Notes under the pieces: model-generated
The model's input: only the letters and a program-made list of their open reading frames with translations
Databases searched by the model: none
What the model was told of the DNA's origin: nothing
Position numbers and translations under genes: made by a program
Assembly: GCA_020152595.1 (NCBI GenBank)
Contig: JAIGNY010000327.1
Span: 1,785,001-1,849,000, forward strand
Length of the DNA stretch: 64,000 bases
Direction of reading: 5' to 3'
DNA from: Chiridota heheva
Lineage: Eukaryota > Echinodermata > Holothuroidea > Apodida > Chiridotidae
Part shown: in pieces, positions 38,501-50,500 of the stretch
Layout of the letters: each line of letters opens with the position of its first letter
Position numbering within the stretch: the stretch's first letter is position 1

Positions 38501-41500
38501 CATACATCCAGGACTCGTGGTAGGAAATTTGATCACCTGCTTTTTTTGTTTTTTAGTAGCAAGTCAATTTATTTTTACCAGCTTTTTTATATTTTTCACC
38601 TTCTTATTTTCACCTATTTTTGTTTCTATTCATATCTTACTAATATGAATATTTAGTCTAACAATTTCATCAGAAAATAAAGAACTACATGGATAACCTC
38701 ACCAAGTCCAGGTCATTCTCTCTGATTTTTGGTCTACTTTTGACCTGCTATTATATTTCTTCTTATAGCAGGTGATAATATTTATCACCTGCTAGTAGAA
38801 AATATGGTCTGCATTTCCACATGTTGCAGTCTGCTATTGCGAGCCTTGCATACATCACAAATTAGGGTTAAGCACAAAGTAGGATGTCATTGGGAGGGAT
38901 ACCATGTGGAACATATGGTGGGATTTAATGTGGGACATCAGGTGGGAAGCCACTGATGCGGGACATAAGGTGGGAGATATGGTGGAATGCCATGTAGGAT
39001 GGGATGTCATGTGGGACATGGGGTGGGATGTCATTTGGGACATATGGTTGGATTAATGTGGGATATAGGATGGGATCCATGTAGGACATAGGGTGGGATG
39101 CCATGTGGGTCATATGGTGGAATGCCATGTAGGAGATATGGTGGAATGCCATGTGGGACACGGGATGGGATGTCATGGGGTGGGATGCCATGTGGGAGAT
39201 ATGGTGGAATGCCATGTGGGACAAGGGATGGGATGGGATGTCATGGGGGTCAAGAGATGTGAGGGGATGTCATGTGGAACATGGGGTAGGATGTCATGTG
39301 GGACATGGGGTGGAATGCCATGTAGGAGATATGGTGGAATGCCATGTGGGACATGAAATGGGATGGGATGTCATGTGGGAGATATGGTGGAATGCCATGT
39401 TGGACATGGAATGGGGTGGGATGCCATGTGGGAGATATGGTGGAATGCCATGTGGGACAAGGGATGGGATGGGATGTCATGTGGGACATTGGAGAGGGAT
39501 GCCATGTGGGACATATGGTGAAATGCCATGTAGGAGATATGGTGGAATGCCACGTAAGACATGGGATATCATGTGGGACAAGGGATGGGATGTCATGTGG
39601 GACATGGGGTGGGATGCCATGTGGGATATGGAGTGGGATGCCATGTGGGACATTGGATGTTATATGGGACTAAGTATGAGATGCCATATTTATAATTGGC
39701 TGGGTCATATGATATGGGTGTCAATTTGCATGGGCATGCGAACCATGAAGGTATTTACCATTTTAGTCTTTTTTTGTGAGGGGGCTATGCATCAACATAG
39801 TAGCTCATTTGAAAGCTGGCTTCAAGGTCTATAAGATGGCAGAACAAACATTCCGTTCTGATTTTTCATTCAAGAGCTAGATTTTTGTTGTTGAAAATGT
39901 TGCTTCAAAATGGACCAAAAATGGTAAATAACAGTGTAAAATGGTCAAAAATAGTAGGTAGGTTTTGGGGAAATTTGATTAGAATTACAGTTTTTACTAC
40001 AAGTTATACCTTACCTTCCATGCTATAAATATGCAATCTGGTCACATGACCTGATAACTTTCGTAAATATCCCAGCTACGCTTAGCGGAGTAAATTTGAT
40101 ATTCATGAATGACTTTCCCCCAAAAAAGGATCAAAATTCTTTTTTAAATTCATGCCAAATATTGATCAATATTGAGGAAAATATGAAAATTACTGATGTT
40201 TGGCTCTCTTTTACTCTGAAAATCTCAATATGACCTCCATCAAAAATGGTTAGAATATGAAAGAATCAAAGGAGTTCTTTCAAATGATGTACAAATTACC
40301 ACCGTATCAGTTTGGTATGGTCCCGAAATTATTCATTGAAAATTGCATCCAAATCAACAAAAATAATGTCGATCCTGTGTTTAAGGGTTAATGTTGCTTG
40401 AAAATTGTCAATTTGTATCTGATATTGGTCGAGTCAGTAGCCACTTTCTTGATTTTTGATGAATTTCAAAGCAGTTTAGCTAATTTTTCCTCTACACATC
40501 CCCAGGCTTCTAAGCTGTATGTGGATTATTGTGTAAGAAAATACTTCAATTCTTGGTTTGTGAAAAATGTAAAGCTCTGTGCAAAAGTTAGTGCCAAGGA
40601 TCTTTTGTCAAGATTTGTTATTCACCTATATGTGGTAGGAGAACTAAGATATAATTGCTCGAAATGCATCAGCTGGCCATGGTCAGCCTAATGCACCTAG
40701 CAGCTTATGTTGATGAAAGCAGTCCTGTATTGTGTAAAAGAAGATTAATTAATATTATCACTTGCCATACTAAAAGTACAGAGAAGAGAAAAACAAATGC
40801 TGCTAAATCTATATCAGAAACTTTTGTTTGTAAAGTGCATTTGAATGTATCATTTTACAGTATTTGCGCTATTTAAATGTTTTTAATAATAATGATAATA
40901 ATAATATTATGTTTTTATCTTTGCAGGTCGTTTGACGTGGCTTGTGTATATAATTGGTGCAGTAATTGGTGGCAGGGTGTCATTCACAAGTGTGGAGGAA
41001 CACGATGGTTTAGATGGTGAACTTGTATGCAGGTAGGATATGTTGACTTTTGCACACCGACTTCAGGGTCATAAAATCAAGACCATCCAAAGTGAAGCCC
41101 TCAGGTTTTGTCTAGGTGCCTACAGGACCCACCCAATCACCAGCCTTCATGTTGAAGCCAATGAACCCCTCTTTCTACTTAGATGTAGAAAGCTGAGCCT
41201 CTGCTATGCTTTTAAAGTCCTCACCAACACTTAAAACCCTGTTTACAACCTCATAAGGTACCCCAATTTCTCCACACTCTTTGATAGGACTTGAACCCTA
41301 TCCCCTCTCTTTAGCTTGCGCATTAAATCAGACCTCTTCCATCTCGGCATCAACTCGGCACCTTCTCCTGGCCCACTTTTCCTCCTTGGGCCACCCCCCT
41401 TCCTTCTGTCCACCTGGGCCTCTCCACTCATCACAAAACACAAACCCACCCTAACCTCTTCATCAATCTCCACAACCAAATCAAAGACCAAGTCTCAAAC

Positions 41501-44500
41501 TACACCTCAATCTATTCTGATGGCTCCAAGAAAGGCAACAAGACAGCTGCTGCTGCCGTCATCCAAGACATCACCCTCAGTAGCAGACTTCCCGACTACT
41601 CGTCCATCTTTTCAGCCGAGGCAAAGGCCATACTCCTCGCCCTCAACTTTATTGAGTACTCTCCGCTCAGCCACTTTGCCATTTTCTCCGACTTAAAGGC
41701 TCTTCTTACTTCTTTACTCAATCTTAGATGGGATAACTCCACATCCCACCTCCTCCTCTGGAAACCCCTTTTGCCCACCCTCTGCAGGAAAAGTATTTTT
41801 TTCTTCTGGATACCCAGCCATGTTGACATCCCTGTCAATGACAGGGCTGATGCAGCCGCTAAGCTTGCCCTTGACCTCCCCCTACCCCTTTTCCCAAATT
41901 CATTTCTGACATCAAACCGCTTATCACTTCCCTTATTCATGACCGTATCACTTCCCTTATTCATGACAACTGGCAAACCTCATGGGACTCCCAAATTGAT
42001 AACAAACTCCACGCCAACCAGCCCACCATTCCGTTCAAAGCCACCATCAACAACCTCTCTCGTATCAACAACGTTCATATTACCCGTCTTAGAATAGATC
42101 ACACCCACCTCACTCACTCCCACCTCCTTATTGGTTCCCCCCAACCTCTCTGCAACAATTGTCATTGCACCCTCACAGTCCATCACGTTCTCCTTGCTTG
42201 CCCCCTGTACAACCTTCCCAGAGCTTCCCTCGCTCCTCACAACTCAATTGCTAAATTCTTTCTGAAAAAAAACCCTGGATAAAATTATCTCCTTCCTTCA
42301 TCATGCTTCCCTCTACAACCATATTTAATTCTCCTCTTCCACCCCCTCTCTCTACTTTTTTTTCTTTTTCACCCATGCACCTCCTCGATTACAGCTTTCT
42401 GACTTTTTCTTGTGTATTTCTCTCATTCTCCCCCTGTTTCCTTTCTTTCCTACCTCTATAATGATCTTACCTCTCAGGCACAATTTTAATCTCGTTGTTG
42501 TGGTGCCGTTAAGCCCTCATCAAACAAACATAAAATTTATAATTGATCAAAATCGGCTAACATACATGCAAATATCAATTCTTAAGAATAAGAGTAAGAG
42601 TAATGGCAACATTAAACGCAAGAAAATGTTACAGATCAGGTACAGAATTAGAAGCACAATCAAGAAGTTATGTCCTAAGTAAATGTCTACAACTGTTGAA
42701 GGGATTTAGAATATTGGACTAAAATGGTCACTTTTCATAGCTTTGGACCATGTACATTGGACACAGAACATTGACCAAGAAAGATTTATATTTGGAAATT
42801 ACAGTGGGAAAATATCTTCATAAACATGTTAGGCAAGTAAAATGAAGGTATATTATTAAGATATGTAAAAGAAATTACAAACAAAATTAAATTGATTAAT
42901 GTAGAAAACAGGAAGCCAGATCTTTCATAAGTTCACATGGTAGAGTGAGACGATCACTGTTTGTAATTGTAACCATTTTGTGAAGCTGACTTTTTTTTGG
43001 TTGGAAACAATTAATTCTGTTTTGGATATTCGTAAATATACTTGTTTTTAAACACTTTTAGAGCAATTTGATTGCAGTTCATCTTTTTAAAGATTATATC
43101 TTTAATTATAAATGTGAATGATTCCTAATTTTCCACAATTCTCTGTGCATTTTTTATTTTCGCAGAGTGTTGCAGCTCATGAACATAACAGATGCAAAGC
43201 TGTCTAATGGAGGATCAGAGAAATTAGATCTAGCTTTGCTTAGCTTTTTTGAGCAATTTTCTAAAATTTACCTTGGTAATCAAGTACAAAAATCATCCAA
43301 AGTGAGTTATGAAGCCTTTGTTATGTATATTTTGTGGATTTGTAGCTTTATGTTGCTATGATTTAAGTCGGCATATATTTTGCTAAGATCATCGTTTGCA
43401 TCTTTAATTTAAAAAAAAAATATTTTTAAATTTTAATTCAAAAAGTATATTGTTGTTGCAAAATATGAAAAGTTTACTTCTTAGAATACTGTGAAACTTT
43501 GTAAAATGTAGAATGAAATAAATCAGACATGTTTAAAGTAAAACTAATTCATATGTGAATATAGGATTTTATTCTTCTTTCATACATTATATTGCCAAAC
43601 GTAAAGAAATGTCAAGACGTGATGAAGAAACTTTTCACAAAAGTTTGAATGGGCACCTGACTGAAAATGTCTAAAACTTCTTTATGTCCTTAGTCAGCAT
43701 TTTGACTGTTATAATGATGTCATGTATATGTAAATGGCGGTCAGTAGTTTGATTGGGGAATGTTATCAACAGCTAAGTTTAAAGCATAAAATATGGAGAA
43801 TTACATTAAGCATGCCTTCAACTTTCTATACCATAAAATCTGCGTATCTTAAGAATTATTGTAACTGTGATCATTAAGAACTCAGTAATAAATAAGCTAA
43901 GACACTTTTTGAAGATGTGATTTATGATTCTATGAAGAAATATGTTATTGACATTTGTATTTTTGACCCACATTTTACTTCTACAGTTGTACAGAACACT
44001 ATCTCAAGTGCTTGGTCTGTCGGATGAATCAATGGTTCTCAGTATATTCATAGGCAAAATGTAAGTTATTACTTTATTACATTATTACATTATTGCATTT
44101 TTCCTCAGCATGTTCAAGAGGAAAATTTGAGGTTAAAAGATTACTTCAGTGGTGAAGCAAGTCACATAATATATTATAGAGGACTTTAATAGAAACAAAA
44201 TGGTGAAGAAACTACTTAAGGAGGTATTTAAGTTTATAAGTTGTCTCAATTGTGAAGAAATGCCTGGTGTGGAAAGTCTACTGTAGAAGAGTGGCACATC
44301 ACCCTCAGTTTCTTAACAATTATGTATGTGGGTAAAAGAAAATGATTTGAACTTTTTTATGATTTAATAACTTAATAAGCTTACTAGATTCTGTTTTACT
44401 TGCCTGGTGTATAATTTTCTTTTGAAACCACTCTTGAGTCAAATATATCCGTACATAATTTAATGTTTTGAGATATTTTTACCAATTTGGAGTACTTTTT

Positions 44501-47500
44501 TTATGAATTGGAATTTTTTTCTTCAAATTTACCTCCTGGGGTAACTTTGAAGTAAAATTTACCTCCAGGGGTAACTTCGGGTAACTGTAATAAATTCTGT
44601 TTTACTTCTTGCATGAGGTAACTTCGGGTAACCGTAATAAATTCTGTTTTACTTCTTGCCTGACATATTTTTTTTTTTTGAAACCACTCAGAACCAAATA
44701 TATCAGTACACCATATAATGTTTTACTTCTGTTACAGTATAACCAATTTGAAGTACTGGGGTCGTAGTGAACCAATCATATCAAAAACCTTGCAGCTCCT
44801 TGGTGGTCTTTCGGTGGGTTACAGTAGCGTACGGAAATTGGTGAAGCTGGAAGCGGTGCAATTTGTTCTTGGAAATCACACGGTAAGTTTTACATGCATG
44901 CTTGAAAATGGTAGGCTGGTGCAGGTTATGTTACACGTGTCACCTGTATCAAAGAATGTTGGTCATAAGAGTCCCAAACAAACTTCATTGTGTAAAATCT
45001 TATCTTGGAAATTACCCTATGTTACAGAACTATCCCATTCACCCCTACAACATTCGATAAAGTTAATGATCACTTACTCTGATTAATCTCAAGTGTAATT
45101 AATTTACTTTTCCCTTCTAATCCCTCAGGTACATATTATTTATTATCAAAGGAATATTCCTATAAATTTATTTTCATTTATATGTATGATAGAGGACTAA
45201 TAAAGACACAATTTGGTGTAACAGTCATGTAGATATCTCTTTCCACTTATGAGTTACTGCATTTCAAAGATTGTGGGAGTATGTTGAAAAGTGATCTTAC
45301 AATGTACAGTGTGATGTCATACAGGCAAATCCAAGACAATTTTTGTGTATTTCTTTGAAATTCATTGCCTCTTTCCAAGTAACTGGAAGCACTCTTTGTT
45401 TATTAACTGAGATGGGGTTATAACATACACTTTATAAGAATGTGCTTTGTCCATCTGCCCATGAACCTTACAAATAAAAGAAAACATGTTTTTTATTTTT
45501 GTTTGATAGAAATACATAAGAAATGTCTTGGATCTGCCTTTATGACATCACATTTTACACTACGAGGTCACATTTCAACACACCAGTACAATCTTTGAAA
45601 TGCAATAACTCCTAAACGGTAAAAGATATCAACATGGTTTTTTCACCAATTTGTTTCTTTAATAATCCTCTATCATATGTATGGAAATGAATAATTGATC
45701 ATACTTTTTGTGCACATGATAAGCCTTGGTGTGGATGTTCAACTCGACAGTGATTATTTCTAATAGATACTTACGTAAAATGACACCTGTGTTTATCAAA
45801 ATTCACTTGACTTAAAGAGCACTTCAATTTTTTAACCTATTTAATTAACTTGAAATCATTTATTTCAGAGTTCCCATTTTCCTTTCCTTGGTGTGAATGG
45901 TACCCTCTCTGTGCATGACATGCGATGTCGAACCACCTTCTACACTGCCCTTGGCAGACTCCTTATGGTGGACCTGGGTGAAGATGAGGAACGCTTTGAG
46001 AACTTCATGGTTCCTCTGACCACGGCGGTGGAATTTGTCGGTAGTCAGCTTGCAATTGCGGATAAGGGCGGTCCTTGGAATGAAACAGAGACGAAGGTAA
46101 AATGTGCTTGAAATGAACTTCTTAGTAAAGAAATGTAGGTTTCATAGATGACGCAGCTTTCTCTATCCTCCTCTTGCTGCAGGGAAATGGACACTTGGGC
46201 TCCTTTAGCAGTTAAAGCTATAGGCGAGTCAGTGGCGAGCTCAAATGTCCTTTATGCGCCAGCAAATGGACGTGAAAGAAAGCTGTAAGTCCACGAACCA
46301 GAGTCACAGCCAAAAACACTTTTGATGTCCTGGAAAATTATGAAACCTATGAACGTGAAATGGGCATCTAGCAATTAAGCTTTCCAGGTTTTCAAATATG
46401 CCACGCCCACCATAGCATCGCGGTAACTATGTGGGGCAAACAAACCTCAAATCCGCAATTGTGCATTACCAATACAATACGTTGACATTTAGCCTAACGT
46501 AGATGTTCGCAAGGCCTGCCGCAAGCTTTGATTCATTTCTGGCACCTCTCCGGATCTTTAGACTTTTTAGCAAATAGGATGAACAAAATTTAGTTTGCTT
46601 ACTTCAGGGTAACAGCAATCAGATTTACAAAGCCCGCAAGCGCATTTTTTGCTCACCATTTTGCCGTCACTCAGTCTGTGTGTGCAAAAATTAGTTTTGT
46701 ACAGTAAGTTTCATTGCTCCGCTAGCTAGCTGTATTGTACCAGTACCGTGTTGGATGTTTGCCCCCACTTAGTTACGCAGATTTTCTTGGTAGGCAAATT
46801 TGTGCGGGGATTGGTTAAAACCAGCTGTCAATCATTAAACCCAGAAAGATTAATTGTAGATATGGCATCATTAAAAGTGTTAGATTAGATTATAATGTTG
46901 TTGTGTGTTTTTATGTGGCAGTCAAGTCTTAAATGATATGTAGTTGATTGTAAAATTTGTAAGTTTTGAATTTTGTTCTACAGAGGACCCTGGTTGGTCT
47001 GGCCAGAGACCTGAGAGGAATCACATTTGCCTTTAACACAAAGACCAGCTACATGATGCTGTTTGACTGGATGTATCCTTTGTTCCTAAAATTTGAAATC
47101 TAATTTGTAATTTCAATTAAAGCTTGATGTTTTATGTTCTATTTCTGTCTCATCACATTTATTTTTAAAGTGGAAGAAAATATCCCTTATCGCTTGGATA
47201 AAATGCTTGACCCTGCATACCTCCAGTATGTAATGGGCTAATATGCCGCATAATATTGCAGTATTAGAAGTAACACACATTCAGTTTCGTGGACATTTTA
47301 ATTTGCCCATCATAGTTAAATAAATGACTTCGACACTACCATAAAAGTATGGAGTGATCATAAATATGAAGTAAAACATGACAGAAAATGTTTCTTCTTT
47401 TTGGCGAGGAATAGTTTTGTATTGGTAAATAACGACCAAAGTAATTACGTTCAGGAACTGCTTCCAGAGAACCACCAAAGTAACAGTAGACAACTTGCAT

Positions 47501-50500
47501 TAGTATGTACATGTTTTGTTTTTCTTTGAGAGGAATACTTCTTTTGACGAATGCCAAAACATGACATTTTCTTGTAGATTGTTTTGAGCCTTGTATACGT
47601 GTACACAACTTATCAAATTATGTAAATTTGGTATGGTTTTATTTTAAAGATCGGTTTTGAAGGACTGTAGACCATTTTACCAGACTCACCCAGGCACTTG
47701 GTGTTGGACTTGACTGTGATATAGACTGATGTACACAGAATTTAGAGCTCTTACAATTGATGATTATTTATAAAAGAAAGAATTTGTAGCTATCTATATA
47801 GGCTTTTCAATGTAAGATTGTCTCTGTTTTAGCATAGCATAGCAGGGTTTAACGTCCCGAAAGCATCCAGTGCTGGACATTATATCAAGATGGCCACGGC
47901 CTTTGATAACCAGTTGTGAACTCACTGGACGCAGACCCACCGGGAATCAAACCCGGGATGTGCGTGTGAGAGGACTAACCACTACACCACGGAGGTCTGT
48001 CAACAGTTTTGTTTCCTGTTTTCCATTTCTTTAATGTAAACTACTCTTAATTTGTTGTATGTACAGTTGAAGTTTATTGGTGGTGAAAGAGAAAGTTAGC
48101 AATATAATAAAAATCTTTCTAGTATGTGCAAAACTCTTACAAAATTGTATATACACCTTAAATTGAGCAATGATCAAATAGAAGGGTAAGGTTGTCTTGC
48201 TTGGACTTAAAATTAATGATACAATTTCCCACGGTTCAGCTGATTTGTGTCCCAAATTTTCCCGCGAAAAATCACGGAAGAAAAGGTGCAATGAATTGTC
48301 ATTTGCTTTTATTTATTGGACTCTATTCTTCTAACAAAATAACTTGGAAATTTGTAAATATTGAATTTGTTGGGTTTGTTTTCTTCCTATATTTTTTTCA
48401 TAAATGATATGTTTCTTCTCGTGAACTTCCGCTTTTCCCATGATTATAACCGCCAGTACTGTATATTATTCCAGTCTTGCTTATTCCTTGTTGAGACATA
48501 TTTCCTTAACTTGTGACTCAGCTACCCATCATATTGTCCTATTCTATTGCGAGCAGTTGAGTTGTGGTTTCATGACCCCATGGTAACCACACCAGTCCTA
48601 AAGCTAATGGCGGAGCTTGTACAGAACCGATCGCAGAGGCTTCAGTTTGATGTGTCATCACCCAATGGTATCTTACTCTTCAGGGAGACAAGTAAACTTG
48701 TGGTTGCTTACGGTAAGTGCATCTCTTTCTGAATGCTCGACAAACGCATCCTTGCCTGTCATCTGGTGATGATTAACATTCAAACCCATGCACGGTATAT
48801 ATGTGAAAACCTGCCTGTTTAATTAGGCTTAAAAACAAATGTTTGTTTGCCCTCCTCCGCTATCCCTAACTCGCTGAAGTTTTTTTCTCTCTTCAATTTC
48901 CAAAATTCTCTACGCTTGGTAAAAATCTCTATAAAATGACGTGGCTATCACTTTTGCCTGTTGACTGTTTCTGTGGAGAACATGAAGCCCACCACCCACA
49001 ATAGCTTGTAATAGAAGACAAAGCTGTCCTCCGTTTGTAACGAGTTTGTCAGGCAAGTGAAAGAAAATCCCAAATCACACAAAAAGCATAAGTGACATAT
49101 AAAAACTGAGCAAACTAAAAGGAACCAGCTATTTGAAAATAAAGTGAAGTGTTTAATTTTGTTTTTTAAGTGTTCTTGATAATAAACCTTGAGTGAGCCA
49201 GTGAGGAAAGATTCCATTTTAGTGATCTGGGGAGAAAATTAAAAAAAAACTTTTTCTGCGAACTCCTCTCTTGCAATTTTTAACAAGAAAGGGCAAATAA
49301 ATTAGGTTTTTTTAGGCCTTATGAATTTTTTTTATCTGGCTATGCCACTAGTATTGACTGCCTTTTACTCCATACTTGGAATAAGTTAGTGTAACTGTTT
49401 AGTTCAATTGACTCATGTGCCAAAATGACTCACAAGTTAATATTAATTCTGAGTCGGTATGAGCTATGGGTAAAAATGACTGAGTCATTATTAATCATGG
49501 GTTTAAATGACGTAGTGAGTTAGTTTAAGACATGGGTCAGAATGACTTGGTTCAGTATAAGCCATGGGTAAGAATGATTTCCGAGTCAGTATCAGCCATG
49601 GGCCAGAATGAACTTGGATTCAAAATGAGTCATAGCACATGCTGAATTAAAAGTCAGAATGTTCTTGGGCTAGAATTTTCTTTACAGAAAATTTGTGTTG
49701 GCAACTTCGCAATACCAAGTTTTAAATGTGGGGAATGCCCTGTTTAGTGCTGCCATATTTTCTTCCATAGGATACAAACTAAAAGCTATGATAGAAATGG
49801 TCATAGCTATTCAGAACCCCCAAAAGAAGGTAACACCATAGATTCATTGATGATAGCTATTCAGAACCCCCAAAAGAGGATAACACCATAGATTCATTGA
49901 TGATGGCTATTCAGAACCCCCAAAAGAGGATAACACCATAGATTCATTGATGATAGCTATTCAGAACCCCCAAAAGAGGGTAACACCATAGATTCATTGA
50001 TGATAGCTATTCAGAACCCCCAAAAGAGGATAACACCATAGATTCATTGATGATAGCTATTCAGAACCCCCAAAAGAAGGTAACACCATAGATTCATTGA
50101 TGATAGCTATTCAGAACCCCCAAAAGACGGTAACACCATAGATTCATTGATGATAGCTATTCAGAACCCCCAAAAGAGGATAACACCATAGATTCATTGA
50201 TGATGGCTATTCAGAACCCCCAAAAGAGGATAACACCATAGATTCATTGATGATAGCTATTCAGAACCCCCAAAAGAGGATAACACCATAGATTCATTGA
50301 TGATGGCTATTCAGAACCCCCAAAAGACGGTAACACCATAGATTCATTGATGATAGCTATTCAGAACCCCCAAAAGAGGGTAACACCATAGATTCATTGA
50401 TGATAGCTATTCAGAACCCCCAAAAGACGGTAACACCATAGATTCATTGATGATAGCTATTCAGAACCCCCAAAAGAGGATAACACCATAGATTCATTGA

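Larger units (their letters stand above)
47073..48521 (+). other. U12-type GT-AG intron of XPO7 (phase 2)
   Basis: The donor GTATCCTTT at 47073-47081 fits the minor 5' splice-site consensus RTATCCTTT exactly. The branch-site word TTCCTTAAC at 48502-48510 is a perfect U12 branch consensus and sits 12 bases before the AG at 48520-48521, inside the usual narrow window. There is no polypyrimidine tract next to the AG, as expected for this class. Joining here restores the conserved IYPSY.PIL segment. Confidence 0.95.

Noticed and set aside
39093-39834. Open frames rich in GMPCGT, WNAMWD or HHISHMA
   Set aside because: Produced by the GGGATGCCATGTGGGACAT minisatellite on both strands.
47930-47998. 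Possible functional tRNA gene on the minus strand
   Set aside because: A and B boxes are present, but the sequence continues into a SINE body and tail and no proper acceptor stem can be paired.
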